A stretch of 64,000 bases of DNA from Thermococcus camini (GTDB taxonomy: Archaea; Methanobacteriota_B; Thermococci; Thermococcales; Thermococcaceae): positions 186,001-250,000 of the forward strand of contig NZ_LR881183.1 in assembly GCF_904067545.1 (NCBI RefSeq), written 5' to 3'. The notes beneath the pieces were generated by a model, which ran no database searches, had not been told where the DNA came from, and saw nothing but the letters and a program-made list of their open reading frames with translations. Positions 47,386 through 56,817 of this stretch are shown in pieces. How positions within the stretch are numbered: the stretch's first letter is position 1; every line of letters starts with the position of its first letter. The position numbers and the translations under genes are program-made.

Positions 47386-48393
47386 ATGGGAAAGCTCCAC
47401 GTTATAGAGGCCAAGGGTACGGACAGGCTCAAGAAAGGTTTCGCCAAGATGGTGAAGGGCGGCGTAATTATGGATGTCACAAACGCGGAGCAGGCCAGAA
47501 TAGCCGAGGAAGCCGGTGCAGTTTCGGTTATGGCGCTCCACATGGTTCCCGCAGACATAAGAAGGGCCGGTGGCGTTGCCAGAATGGCCCCGATAGAGAA
47601 GATCCAAGAGATAATGGACGCGGTGACGATTCCAGTCATGGCGAAGGTCAGGATCGGCCACGTGGCAGAGGCCAAAATACTCGAGGCCCTCGGCGTTGAT
47701 ATGATAGACGAGAGCGAGGTTCTAACGCCTTCGGATCCCTATTTCCACATAGACAAGAGAGAATTTGCCGTTCCCTTCGTCTGTGGCGCCAGGAACCTCG
47801 GTGAAGCGGTAAGGAGGATATGGGAGGGCTCGGCAATGATTAGGACCAAGGGCGAGGCCGGAACCGGCAACATCGTCGAGGCAGTGAGACACGTCCGCCT
47901 AGTGGCAGAGGGCATAAGGCAGATTCAGGCCATGACGGACGAGCAGGTTTATGCCGTGGCTGAAAAGTTCGCCGAGCCCTACCTCAGGCTGTCCCTCAAC
48001 GTCAAGGAGATAGCTGGCCTCCCGACCAAGGTTCTGGAAAACGAACCTGTCTACGGCCACCACACCTACCACGAGATCGTCGATGGCCTCTACAAGGTTC
48101 TCCTGGAGATAAAGAAGCTTGGAAGGTTGCCTGTTGTGAACTTCGCCGCCGGAGGAGTTGCAACCCCTCCTGACGCGGCCTTGATGATGCAGATGGGCAT
48201 GGACGGCGTCTTCGTGGGCAGCGGCATCTTCAAGAGCTCCAATCCGGAAAAGATGGCCAGGGCTATAGTTGAGGCCGTTAACCACTGGGACGAACCCGAT
48301 GTCTTGGCGGAGATAAGCAGGGAAATCGGCGAGCCAATGCGCGGCAGGGACATTGAAGAGCTGGAGGTTCGCCTTGAGGAGAGGGGCGTCTGA
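47386..48393 (+). CDS. pdxS: Pyridoxal 5'-phosphate synthase, synthase subunit
   Basis: This builds PLP from ribose 5-phosphate, glyceraldehyde 3-phosphate and ammonia delivered by PdxT. The 335-residue barrel protein has [33 protein letters not shown], the Schiff-base Lys in [28 protein letters not shown] and [22 protein letters not shown] 47386 follows GGTGGTGTCC. It is followed by pdxT after 35 nt. Confidence 0.97.
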   Translation: MGKLHVIEAKGTDRLKKGFAKMVKGGVIMDVTNAEQARIAEEAGAVSVMALHMVPADIRRAGGVARMAPIEKIQEIMDAVTIPVMAKVRIGHVAEAKILEALGVDMIDESEVLTPSDPYFHIDKREFAVPFVCGARNLGEAVRRIWEGSAMIRTKGEAGTGNIVEAVRHVRLVAEGIRQIQAMTDEQVYAVAEKFAEPYLRLSLNVKEIAGLPTKVLENEPVYGHHTYHEIVDGLYKVLLEIKKLGRLPVVNFAAGGVATPPDAALMMQMGMDGVFVGSGIFKSSNPEKMARAIVEAVNHWDEPDVLAEISREIGEPMRGRDIEELEVRLEERGV

Positions 48394-48428
48394 TCTCTCT
48401 TCTTTGCCTTTTCAATGAGGTGGTGGAA

Positions 48429-49022
48429 ATGGTTAAGGTAGGCGTTATAGGCCTTCAGGGCGACGTCAGCGAGCACATCGAGGCAAGCAAGAGGGCTTTG
48501 GAGAACCTCGGGGTTTCCGGCGAGGTCATCTGGCTCAGGAAGCAGGGGCAGCTGGAGGGAATCTCCGCAATCATAATCCCCGGCGGTGAGAGCACGACCA
48601 TCTCAAGGCTCATGGTGAAGAACGGTCTCCTTGAGCCCGTGAGGAAGCTCGGCGAGGAAGGTTTGCCGATAATGGGAACCTGCGCAGGTTTGATAATGCT
48701 CTCGAAGGAGGTAATCGGTGCCACTCCGGAGCAGAGGTTCCTCAAGCTTCTCGACGTTCGCGTTAATAGAAACGCCTACGGCAGGCAGGTGGACAGCTTC
48801 GAGGCTCCAATAAAGCTGGCCTTCAGCGACGAGCCGTTCCCAGGGGTTTTCATTCGCGCGCCCCGCATAGTCAAACTCCTGAACGATAAAGTCCGGCCGA
48901 TAGCTTGGCTCGGCGATAGGGTTGTTGGCGTCGAGGGGGACAACATCATCGGCCTTGAGTTTCACCCGGAGCTGACCTCTGATACCAGAGTTCATGAATA
49001 CTTCCTGAAGAAGGCCCTCTAA
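48429..49022 (+). CDS. pdxT: Pyridoxal 5'-phosphate synthase, glutaminase subunit
   Basis: This class I glutamine amidotransferase feeds ammonia to PdxS. The 197-residue protein has KVGVIGLQGDVSEH, the oxyanion-loop IIIPGGESTTI, the nucleophile Cys in MGTCAGLIMLS and the His-Glu pair in LEFHPELT. ATG 48429 is preceded by GAGGTGGTGG. Confidence 0.96.
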   Translation: MVKVGVIGLQGDVSEHIEASKRALENLGVSGEVIWLRKQGQLEGISAIIIPGGESTTISRLMVKNGLLEPVRKLGEEGLPIMGTCAGLIMLSKEVIGATPEQRFLKLLDVRVNRNAYGRQVDSFEAPIKLAFSDEPFPGVFIRAPRIVKLLNDKVRPIAWLGDRVVGVEGDNIIGLEFHPELTSDTRVHEYFLKKAL

Positions 49023-49095
49023 CTTGAACATTTTTTCATCAATTTCTTCCGGAAATCTTTTTATTCTTGCCGTGTATATGTTTATCGGTGGTAGC

Positions 49096-51093
49096 GTGAG
49101 CGAGCCCAAGACGGTCGTGTGTCCCTACTGCGGCTTTGGCTGCAGGCTTCTCGTTGATCCCACGACGATGAGAGTCAAACCGTACCAAGGTGAACCCAAC
49201 AGGGGCAAGCTCTGCCCCAAGGGTCTCCACGCGACGGAGTTCGTTCTTTCCGGGGACAGGCTCAAGCGTCCCCTTAAGCGCGAGGGCTCTAAGATAAGAC
49301 CGATAAGCTGGGGGCAGGCCATCGAGGAGATAGAGGGTAAGCTCCTCGAAATCCGCGAGCTGTACGGTCCAGACGCTGTGGCGTTCATAGCCTCATCCAA
49401 GGTCAGCAACGAGGAGAACTACCTTTTGCAAAAGATCGCGAGGCTTTTCGGCACGAACAACATAGACAACTGCGCAAGGCTATGCCACGAGGCGAGCGTT
49501 CACGCTCTCAAGATGACCCTTGGAGCTGGGGCGCAGACCAACCCGTATGAAGACCTGGAGGGGTTTAATGCCATACTCATCTGGGGCTACAACCCTGCTG
49601 AAACCCATCCAGTTGTCATGGACTACATCCTGAAGGCCAGGAGGAAAGGTGCTAAAATAATCGTCGTCGACGTCAGGGAAACCAGAACGATGGCCTTCGC
49701 GGACTATAAGCTGATCATCCGTCCGGGGACCGACATAGCCCTCGCAAACGCGGTTATGAACGTCATAATCCTGGACGAGCTCTACGACGAGGAGTTCATA
49801 AAGACCAGAACCGCCGGCTTCTCCAAGGTAAGGATGGCTGTGAGAAAGTACACTCCGGAGTACGCGGAGAAGGTAACCGGAATTCCCGCCGAAACGATCA
49901 GAGAAGTTGCGAGAACCTTTGCCTTAGCCGGAAGCGGCGCGATAATGTGGGGGATGGGGCTTACCCAGCACGTTTCTGGCGTTGAGAACGTTTTAGCGAT
50001 TATAGACCTTGCCCTGCTCCTCGGTTATATCGGCGAGAAGGGTGGTCTCTATCCAATGCGAGGCCAGAACAACGTTCAGGGAGCGGCATACATGGGAGCG
50101 CTGAGTGAATTTTTACCTGGCTACGTCCCGCTGACCGACGAGCGCTTTAGAAAGCGTGTGGCAAAGATATGGGGCGTGGAAGACCTCCCGACGGAGCGCG
50201 GGCTCTACCTCACGGAGCTCTGGGAGGCCATTGAGAAGGGCGATGTAAAGGCGCTCTACATAGTCGGGGAAAACCCTGCCGTCAGTGAAGCGGACTTCCT
50301 CGGGGTAAGAAACGCCCTCAGAAAGCTCGATCTCCTCGTCGTTCAGGACATCTTTATGACGCGCACAGCGAGATACGCCCACTACATTCTTCCTGCGAGT
50401 GCCTTCTGCGAGAAGGAAGGCTCGTACATGAACAGCGAGAGGAGAATTCAGTGGAGCCACAAGGTCTGCGAGCCGGGGGGTGATTCGAAGCCCGACTGGG
50501 AAATACTGACCATGCTCGGCAGGGCTCTCGGTCTGCCCGGTTTTGACTATTCAAGCGTTGAAGAGATCACCGCCGAGTACTTCCGCCTCTTCCCTTCGCT
50601 GGAGGAGAGGAGCATTGAGGAGCTCAAAAACGGCGACGGCATATTCCTTCCGAGGAAGAGGCTCCACACCTGGGAGTTCTCAACTCCAGACGGAAAGGCC
50701 AGGTTCATCGCTGTGGAACAGGTTCAACCGTGGGAGAGGCCGGACTACGAGTACCCCTTCATACTTACGACAATCAGGCTGATAAGCCACTACAACACAG
50801 GTGAAATGACCCTCAGGAGTCCCTCGCTCGTCAGACTGATGGGAGAGCCCAGGGTGCTGATAAACAGAAGCGACGCGGAGAGGCTTGGAATCCACGACGG
50901 CGACTGGGTTGAGATCGAGACTAGGCGCGGGAAGATTAGAATGAGGGCCAAGCTCGGCGGTATTCCCTCCGGAGTGGTTGCGGTTCCCTTCCACTTCAAG
51001 GCGAACAAAATAACGAGCCCTGCCCTGAACAAAGCCGGAACGCCGGAGCTCAAGTTCTCTGCGTGCAGGGTGAGGAAGCTCGAAAGAGGCTAA
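49096..51093 (+). CDS. Formate-dehydrogenase-like molybdopterin oxidoreductase, catalytic subunit
   Basis: The 665-residue protein of the DMSO-reductase family has an N-terminal 4Fe-4S site (Cys 9, 12, 16 and 40), the Mo/W-ligand Cys at about residue 130 in DNCARLCHEASVHAL (Cys form, not selenocysteine), and GQNNVQGAAYMG. The C-terminal cofactor domain has HYNTGEMTLRSPSL. The pattern is that of FdhF/FdhA formate dehydrogenases, which oxidise formate. No iron-sulfur, hydrogenase or transporter partner gene is adjacent. GTG 49096 follows GGTGGTAGC. It probably binds tungsten in this lineage (inference). Electron acceptor unknown. Confidence 0.85.
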   Translation: MSEPKTVVCPYCGFGCRLLVDPTTMRVKPYQGEPNRGKLCPKGLHATEFVLSGDRLKRPLKREGSKIRPISWGQAIEEIEGKLLEIRELYGPDAVAFIASSKVSNEENYLLQKIARLFGTNNIDNCARLCHEASVHALKMTLGAGAQTNPYEDLEGFNAILIWGYNPAETHPVVMDYILKARRKGAKIIVVDVRETRTMAFADYKLIIRPGTDIALANAVMNVIILDELYDEEFIKTRTAGFSKVRMAVRKYTPEYAEKVTGIPAETIREVARTFALAGSGAIMWGMGLTQHVSGVENVLAIIDLALLLGYIGEKGGLYPMRGQNNVQGAAYMGALSEFLPGYVPLTDERFRKRVAKIWGVEDLPTERGLYLTELWEAIEKGDVKALYIVGENPAVSEADFLGVRNALRKLDLLVVQDIFMTRTARYAHYILPASAFCEKEGSYMNSERRIQWSHKVCEPGGDSKPDWEILTMLGRALGLPGFDYSSVEEITAEYFRLFPSLEERSIEELKNGDGIFLPRKRLHTWEFSTPDGKARFIAVEQVQPWERPDYEYPFILTTIRLISHYNTGEMTLRSPSLVRLMGEPRVLINRSDAERLGIHDGDWVEIETRRGKIRMRAKLGGIPSGVVAVPFHFKANKITSPALNKAGTPELKFSACRVRKLERG

Positions 51094-51124
51094 CGTTTAA
51101 GAGTTTCTTCTCCAATCTTTAACT

Positions 51125-51313
51125 ATGTCCAAAGTGATAGTTGCCGTGTATAGAGGGGATGTTATAATTCCCCTCGAAAAGCTCAACATCCCCCAGGGCG
51201 CGAAGCTCCTGATAAGGATAGAGAAGATTGAAGAGAAAGACGCCCTCAAGGAGATTGGATATCTAAAGCTCCTCAGGGAGGGAGAGGATGCCGAGGAGCT
51301 CTTTGAAATTTAA
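51125..51313 (+). CDS. DUF104-family antitoxin
   Basis: The 62-residue protein begins MSKVIVAVYRGDVIIPLEKL and continues with QGAKLLIRIEKIEEK, a small beta-rich domain typical of DUF104/AF2212-like antitoxins, then an acidic helix. It overlaps the MazF-type toxin gene by 26 nt, which supports the pairing. It may also bind the promoter. Confidence 0.72.
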   Translation: MSKVIVAVYRGDVIIPLEKLNIPQGAKLLIRIEKIEEKDALKEIGYLKLLREGEDAEELFEI

Positions 51314-51647
51314 CCAGGGCGATATAGTTCTTCTGAAGCTTCCTTTCACCGACTATCTTGGAAGCAAACTCCGGCCGGTTTTAGTGGTGAGTTCCGACGA
51401 GCTGAACTCCATAAGTAATGACCTTGTGGTGCTGAAGATCACGAGCAAATCCCATTTCAAGGAGTTCCAGGTTGAGCTAACTCAGGACGACCTTCTGAGT
51501 GGAAGGTTAAAGAAGAAAAGCTTTATCGACTGCTCCTCAGTTTTCACCGTGGAGAAGTCTCTTGTAATCAAAAGAATAGCCAAGTTAACGCCCCAAAAGC
51601 CCCAGGAAGTTAAAAATATCCTCAAAAGGACTTTTGGCATTGATTAA
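51288..51647 (+). CDS. MazF/PemK-family toxin
   Basis: The 119-residue protein has [32 protein letters not shown] and [18 protein letters not shown], the SH3-like MazF fold also seen at 17700-18083. It should be an mRNA endoribonuclease controlled by the upstream antitoxin. ATG 51288 follows AGGGAGG. Its stop overlaps the convergent purF stop by 4 nt (51644-51647). Confidence 0.82.
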   Translation: MPRSSLKFNQGDIVLLKLPFTDYLGSKLRPVLVVSSDELNSISNDLVVLKITSKSHFKEFQVELTQDDLLSGRLKKKSFIDCSSVFTVEKSLVIKRIAKLTPQKPQEVKNILKRTFGID

Positions 51648-52978
51648 AGCCTGAACGCCCACTCCGGATACTCCCCGGTAAGGCATGCAAGGCAGAGGTC
51701 TCTCCTCCCGACGGCTTTTTTCAGCCCCTCTATGCTGAGGTAAGCCAGGCTGTCGGCCCCTATTGATTCCCTCACCTTCTCGACGCTCCCAAAGGCCGCT
51801 ATGAGCTCGTGCCTGGTAGGAATGTCCACCCCCATATAGCACGGGTACCTTATCGGAGGGGAGGCGATCCTCACGTGCACCTCTTTAGCCCCAGCGTTTC
51901 TCAGAAGAGTGACTATTCTTCTCATCGTCGTTCCCCTGACGATTGAGTCATCAACCAGCACGACGCTCTTTCCCTCGATGACTTCTCTCACCGGCGAGAG
52001 CTTGAGCTTAACCTTCAGCTCGCGGTAGAACTGGCCGGGGGTTATGAACGTCCTCCCGATGTAGCGGTTCTTTATGAGGCCCTCAGAGTAGGGAATCCCG
52101 CTGACCCTGGAGAAGCCCAAAGCGGAAGCCCTTCCTGAGTCCGGCACTGCTATGACGACGTCTCCGTTGGCAGGGCTTTCCCTTGCCAGTTCCTCCCCCA
52201 TCTTTACCCGGGATGTATAGACGTTTACACCGTCTATCGTGCTGTCCGGGCGGGCGAAGTATATGTACTCGAAAACGCAGTGATGGTGGCTCTCCCTGGC
52301 CAGAACCTTGCTCTCGACCCCGTCTTCCGAGAGGAGAAAGACCTCCCCGGGCTGAACGTCTCTTATATCCTGGACGAATAGTCTCAACGCGGAATCCTCC
52401 GAGGCGAAATAATGACCGTCTCCACTTCCGTAGCTCAGCGGCCTGAAGCCGACCGGGTCCCTCGCAACAAGTATCTTCCCGTCGAACAGGAAGGCGACCG
52501 AGTAGGCCCCCTTAACTTCCTCAAAGAGGGTTTTCATGGCCTCGAACTCGTCGCCGGTCTCGTGGAGGTGCCAGAGGAATGAAATCCCCAGAAGCTCAGA
52601 GTCCACCGAGTGCCTGAACTTAACCCCCAGCCGTTCGTAGTGCCGCCTGAGGGGGAGGAAATTCGTGAGGGTTCCGTTGTGGGCTATCGCGATGCTCTTT
52701 CCGCAGCAGCCTGTCTCCAGCGGCTGGGTCTCCGTGAGGGAGCCTGATGTGGAGTAGCGGACATGGGCTATTACCATCTTGGATTTTAGCTTCGCCATCT
52801 CGCCGTTCCTGAAGACCTCCGAAACGAGCCCCCTGCGGGCTATTGTTCTTATCTTATGCTTCCAGGCGCTTATCCCCGCGCTTTCTTGACCGCGGTGCTG
52901 CAGGGCTATGAGTGCGTAGTAGGCTTTTTTCGGAGCATTCTCGGTAACCGCTGCAAAGACGCCGCACTTCTCGCGCAT
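51644..52978 (-). CDS. purF: Amidophosphoribosyltransferase
   Basis: This is the first committed purine step: PRPP plus glutamine give phosphoribosylamine. The 444-residue protein starts [11 protein letters not shown], so a four-residue propeptide precedes the nucleophile Cys, as known in the family. [13 protein letters not shown] and the PRPP loop [18 protein letters not shown] are clear. A C-terminal [14 protein letters not shown] holds Cys residues that may bind an Fe-S cluster. ATG 52978 follows GGTGGTGGCG. It is divergent from purC. Confidence 0.95.
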   Translation of the reverse strand: MREKCGVFAAVTENAPKKAYYALIALQHRGQESAGISAWKHKIRTIARRGLVSEVFRNGEMAKLKSKMVIAHVRYSTSGSLTETQPLETGCCGKSIAIAHNGTLTNFLPLRRHYERLGVKFRHSVDSELLGISFLWHLHETGDEFEAMKTLFEEVKGAYSVAFLFDGKILVARDPVGFRPLSYGSGDGHYFASEDSALRLFVQDIRDVQPGEVFLLSEDGVESKVLARESHHHCVFEYIYFARPDSTIDGVNVYTSRVKMGEELARESPANGDVVIAVPDSGRASALGFSRVSGIPYSEGLIKNRYIGRTFITPGQFYRELKVKLKLSPVREVIEGKSVVLVDDSIVRGTTMRRIVTLLRNAGAKEVHVRIASPPIRYPCYMGVDIPTRHELIAAFGSVEKVRESIGADSLAYLSIEGLKKAVGRRDLCLACLTGEYPEWAFRL

Positions 52979-53133
52979 CGCCACCACCGATTGACTTTTG
53001 GATGTCAATAACCTCATGTTAAGCTGGCCAAATTTAGGGATTCGTGCTTAAAAGCTTTGCCCATCTTTTAACATTTTTCAGGCAAAAAAATCCTTAAAAG
53101 TGCGCAAGTTTTTACATAAAATTGGTGATTAAC
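52979..53133. promoter_or_regulatory. Shared divergent promoter region purF/purC
   Basis: The purC TATA box is CCTTAAAAG at 53092-53100, followed by TTTTTACATAAAATT at 53109-53123. The purF TATA box on the minus strand lies in GCTTAAAAGCTTTGCC (53046-53061), a 16-mer found identically before purM. TTGAC-N8-GTCAA at 52991-53008 is an inverted repeat in the purF leader. Confidence 0.55.
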
Positions 53134-53829
53134 GTGGAAGTTTACGAAGGCAAGGCCAAGAAGGTAATCCCCCTCGACGATGGAAAGGCCATTATGGAGT
53201 TCAAGGACGATGCTACCGCCTTTGACGGCAGGAAAAAGGCTCGGTTCAGGGGCAAGGGGTGGCTCAATGCCCAGATCAGCGCGGTTCTCTTCAGGGTTCT
53301 CGAGGAGAAAGGCGTTAAGACCCACTTCATCGGGGTTGCCGGGGATAACCGCCTCATCGTTGAGCGGCTCAAGATGTACCCGCTCGAGGTGGTCGTCAGG
53401 AACGTTGTCGCCGGCAGTTTGAAGAAGCGCCTCCCCCTTGAGGGGGGAACCGAATTGCCGGAGCCGATAGTCGAGCTCTACTACAAGGACGACAGCCTTG
53501 GGGATCCTATGATAAACTACTACCACGCAAAGGTTCTCGGGATAAGCGAGGGTGAGATAAGGGAGATGGAGCGCATAGCTCTTAGAGTAAACGAGATTCT
53601 CAGGGAGTACTTTGCTCAGCGCGGGATAATCCTCGTGGATTTCAAGCTGGAGTTCGGAAAGAACGGGAGGGGTGAGATTCTACTCGGCGACGAGATAAGC
53701 CCCGACACCTGCCGCTTCTGGGACGCGAGAACTGGAAAGAGCCTTGACAAGGACGTCTTCCGCTTCGATAAGGGCGACCTGATAAACGCTTATGAGGAGC
53801 TCTACGAGCGCTTGGCCGGCACTTCCTGA
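53134..53829 (+). CDS. purC: SAICAR synthetase
   Basis: This ligates aspartate to CAIR in purine synthesis. The 231-residue protein starts MEVYEGKAKKVIPLDDGKAI and has FKDDATAFDGRKK, VVVRNVVAGSLKKRL and VDFKLEFGKNGRGEILLGDE followed by ISPDTCRFWD. GTG 53134 was chosen, with GGTGAT 4 nt upstream, the same spacing as in purE. The 3' end overlaps the convergent lhr gene by 28 bp. Confidence 0.96.
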   Translation: MEVYEGKAKKVIPLDDGKAIMEFKDDATAFDGRKKARFRGKGWLNAQISAVLFRVLEEKGVKTHFIGVAGDNRLIVERLKMYPLEVVVRNVVAGSLKKRLPLEGGTELPEPIVELYYKDDSLGDPMINYYHAKVLGISEGEIREMERIALRVNEILREYFAQRGIILVDFKLEFGKNGRGEILLGDEISPDTCRFWDARTGKSLDKDVFRFDKGDLINAYEELYERLAGTS

Positions 53830-56417
53830 GCCTCCCCTATCATTGCCATTATTTTTCTATGCAGAGTCTTGATAAGCTCCCTTCTGTCCTCCATCAGGAC
53901 AACGTCGCTCGAGCCTATTACCTCAAGGTTGAAGGCGAAGGGACTTGGCACGCTGTGGGTCTCGAAGACAACCTTTACTCTGCCCTCCCCGACCCAGCTC
54001 AGGAAGGTTTCAGCGCTCTCAACGTCCATCTTGTCCTCCATAATCTCGCGGTAGACCTCCTTCAGGAGCGGGAAGTCTGGGTGGTTCTCCTTGAGGACCC
54101 TGAGGAGGGAAACTGCCATCACCTGCTGCCTGCCGAGCCTCTTGCTCCTCCCGATGTAGCGCCTGAGGATTAACAATCCACGGTTGGCCACGTGGCGGAA
54201 GCGCCTCTTCAGAAGCTCGGTGTTGTCCAGGGCCAGCTTTAACGTCTCCCTTAGGTCCTCGACCTCGAAAAGCTCCCTAATTTCTTCCTCGCTCAGCTCG
54301 ACCTCCGGGGGGAGGAGTAAGGCGAAGCCGTTGTCGTTTATCGCTATCCCGACGTTGCAGTTCTTCCTCTTGCTCACGAGGTAGGCGAAGGCCCTGCTCA
54401 GGGCATCGTTAGCTCTCCTCCCGATGAGGGTGTGGAAAAAGTAGCGGTTCCGCTTTCCGGGCACGAACTCGACCAAGAGTGTCTCATCGTCAGGGATCAC
54501 CGAATACCTCGCCTGCTCGCGGAAGTAAGCTATGATAGCTCTCGTGGCCTTCTCGTCTATCCCGTACTTCCGCACGAGCCTCCTAACCGCGTCCCTCCGG
54601 TGAAGAAGTTCCTTGACTTCCCTTCTAAACCTCTGAATGTCGAGGGCCAGGTCGAAGCTGAGCGGGAGCATCTCCGAGAACCACGCAGGAATGGTCGGCT
54701 TTGCACCCTCGCGGGGAATAACGTAGAGCCTGTTCCCCCTGCTCTTGACGAACTCATAGGTTCTTCCGGCCAAGACGAAGATGTCGCCGGGCATTAAGCG
54801 CTCTGCAAACTCCTCCTCAACCGTTCCTATCAGCTTCTTGTCCATCGTGTAAACCCTGATCTTTGCTTCATCTGGAATCGTGCCGACGTTCATGTAGTAG
54901 ATCGCCCTCGTCATTTTGCCCCTCTTTCCAAAGCGCCCGTCCTCAAGCCATATCTTCGCGTAGACCTTCCTCTCCTCCAGGCCAGCGTATTCTCCTGCCA
55001 GATACCTCAAAACACTCATGAAGTCCTCAAAAGGCAGGTTCCTGAAAGGATAAGCGCGCCTTACGAGGTTGTAGGCTTCCCCCACTTCCCACACCTTGTT
55101 GAGGGCCATTCCGAGCAGGTGCTGGACGAGGACGTCGAGCGGGTTCTCGGGGATTCTAACCCTGTCGAGTCTCCTGTTCCTGGCGTTGTGCGCTAAAACT
55201 GTAACCTCCACCAAATCATCGCGATCGAGCGCCAAAATAACCCCTTTGCTGACCTCGTGGAGCCTGTGGCCGGCCCTTCCAATTCTCTGTAATGCTCTAT
55301 TAACGCTCTTGGGTGAGCCGATTAAGACCACGAGGTCAATAGTTCCGATATCCAAACCTAACTCCAAGCTTGTTGAGCTGATTACCGCCCGAAGCTCGCC
55401 CCTCTTGAGCTTCTCCTCAACGTCCAGGCGAACCTCCCTCGACAGCGAGGAGTGGTGGGCCTCTATCAGGCCCTCAAACTCCGGAAAGCGCTTTTTGAGG
55501 TTGAAAGCAACTCTCTCGGCACCGCTCCTCGTGTTGGTGAAGATGAGCGTCGTCCTGTGCTCCCTAATCAGCTCTGCCAGACGGTTGTAGAGGGCCTCGC
55601 TCAGCGCTCCAGCTGGAGTGTAAATCAAATCCTCAACGACGCTCTCAACTTTTATTTCCGTCTGCTTGGCGAAGCTGACATCAACTATAAGTCCGGGCCT
55701 CGGCTCCCCGTTTTCAAAGCCGAAGACGAACTTCGCTATCTCCTCAAGCGGATGTATGGTGGCGCTCAGGCCTATCCTCACAAATTTTTCTTCGGCCATC
55801 TCTTGAAGGCGCTCAACGCTCAAAGCCAAATGACTGCCACGCTTGTTCTCCGCCAAAGCGTGAACCTCGTCTATGATGAGGTATTTGACCGTCTTTAGCC
55901 TCTCGCGGAACTTTGGGGCGTTGAGCGCTATGGCGAGGCTTTCAGGGGTTGTTATCAGAATATGCGGCGGCTTCCTCACCATCTTGCTCTTCTCGTAGCT
56001 TGAAGTGTCGCTCGTCCTTATGCCGACCCTTATCTCAGGGATTTCGTAACCCAACTCCTTTGCAACTTCTTTTATCTCCGCCAAAGGCCCCTCAAGGTTC
56101 CTCTTGATGTCGTTGTTCAAAGCCCTCAACGGGGAAACGTAGAGGACGTAGATTTTATCCTCGAGCTTTCCCTCCTTGGCTAGAAGTATCAGCTCGTTTA
56201 TCGCCGAGAGAAAGGCCGAGAGAGTCTTTCCAGAACCGGTCGGTGAGGAGATTAGAACGTTCTCGCCCTTGTGAATCTCCATGACAGCGTAGCGCTGTGG
56301 TGGTGTAAAGGTTCCAAACTTCCGCCTGAACCACACCCTAACCGGCTCGCTCAGGATTGAGAATATCTCCTCATCAGTGTACTCGCGCTTCGCCCAGCGA
56401 ATTTTTCCCTCTGTCAT
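53802..56417 (-). CDS. lhr: Lhr-family superfamily 2 helicase
   Basis: The 871-residue protein has helicase motifs I (SSPTGSGKTLSAF, about residue 60), II (IIDEVHAL), III (LSATIHP) and VI (QRIGRAGHR), then the winged-helix and Lhr-core C-terminal domains. Lhr helicases translocate on single-stranded DNA and unwind replication-fork-like and RNA:DNA substrates. ATG 56417 (MTEGKIRWAKREYTDEE) was chosen about 25 nt from the expected transcription start; the frame is open upstream, so a longer form is possible. A phosphoesterase gene of the type often found near lhr lies 0.4 kb away. Confidence 0.92.
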   Translation of the reverse strand: MTEGKIRWAKREYTDEEIFSILSEPVRVWFRRKFGTFTPPQRYAVMEIHKGENVLISSPTGSGKTLSAFLSAINELILLAKEGKLEDKIYVLYVSPLRALNNDIKRNLEGPLAEIKEVAKELGYEIPEIRVGIRTSDTSSYEKSKMVRKPPHILITTPESLAIALNAPKFRERLKTVKYLIIDEVHALAENKRGSHLALSVERLQEMAEEKFVRIGLSATIHPLEEIAKFVFGFENGEPRPGLIVDVSFAKQTEIKVESVVEDLIYTPAGALSEALYNRLAELIREHRTTLIFTNTRSGAERVAFNLKKRFPEFEGLIEAHHSSLSREVRLDVEEKLKRGELRAVISSTSLELGLDIGTIDLVVLIGSPKSVNRALQRIGRAGHRLHEVSKGVILALDRDDLVEVTVLAHNARNRRLDRVRIPENPLDVLVQHLLGMALNKVWEVGEAYNLVRRAYPFRNLPFEDFMSVLRYLAGEYAGLEERKVYAKIWLEDGRFGKRGKMTRAIYYMNVGTIPDEAKIRVYTMDKKLIGTVEEEFAERLMPGDIFVLAGRTYEFVKSRGNRLYVIPREGAKPTIPAWFSEMLPLSFDLALDIQRFRREVKELLHRRDAVRRLVRKYGIDEKATRAIIAYFREQARYSVIPDDETLLVEFVPGKRNRYFFHTLIGRRANDALSRAFAYLVSKRKNCNVGIAINDNGFALLLPPEVELSEEEIRELFEVEDLRETLKLALDNTELLKRRFRHVANRGLLILRRYIGRSKRLGRQQVMAVSLLRVLKENHPDFPLLKEVYREIMEDKMDVESAETFLSWVGEGRVKVVFETHSVPSPFAFNLEVIGSSDVVLMEDRRELIKTLHRKIMAMIGEAQEVPAKRS

Positions 56418-56467
56418 CAGCCCAGGATTTTCAATTTGGTTTTTAAACCATTCGGTTAGTCCAACAA

Positions 56468-56478
56468 ACTTTTTAAGT
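56468..56478. promoter_or_regulatory. Near-palindromic TATA box serving lhr and the divergent gene
   Basis: ACTTTTTAAGT reads as TTTTTAAG on the plus strand and CTTAAAAAG on the minus strand. Distances of about 30 nt to ATG 56508 and 50 nt to ATG 56417 fit a shared promoter core. Confidence 0.4.
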
Positions 56479-56507
56479 CCAAAGAGAGAACTACCGCCGG
56501 TGGGACT

Positions 56508-56816
56508 ATGAGCCGCAGGGGGAGTGAGACCCTCAGGAAGGTCATTGAGGAGTTCAACAGGTTGCACGGCAGCGAGGCCGAAGCGAGGGTATTAGAACTT
56601 AAAGGGGACGAGGTTGTAATAGAGTTCGAGGGCTCGTTCTGTGCCACCTGCGGGCTTTACGACTACTTCGACGACATCAAGTGGGAGGCGCTCGATTTTG
56701 GCCTTGAGCTTGAGCCGGTTGAGGTTCTTGAGACGGAGGAAGACGACTTCGAGCACGGTCGCTACGTTGTGAGGTATAGGATCGGTAAGAAACCGGGACT
56801 TAAGTTTTTGGATTAA
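56508..56816 (+). CDS. Small acidic hypothetical protein with CxxC
   Basis: The 102-residue protein begins SRRGSETLRKVIEEFNRLHG and has KGDEVVIEFEGSFCATCGLY with a single CxxC pair, then an acidic region (VLETEEDDFEHGRYVVRYR). The CxxC is too little for a zinc ribbon alone, so dimeric or redox use is possible. ATG 56508 follows GGTGGGACT. It is divergent from lhr, and its stop is followed almost directly by that of the convergent phosphoesterase. No named family recognised. Confidence 0.7.
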   Translation: MSRRGSETLRKVIEEFNRLHGSEAEARVLELKGDEVVIEFEGSFCATCGLYDYFDDIKWEALDFGLELEPVEVLETEEDDFEHGRYVVRYRIGKKPGLKFLD

Positions 56817-56817
56817 T

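Noticed and set aside
49471-49490. Selenocysteine in the formate-dehydrogenase-like protein
   Set aside because: The ligand position is TGC (Cys), and no in-frame TGA occurs there.
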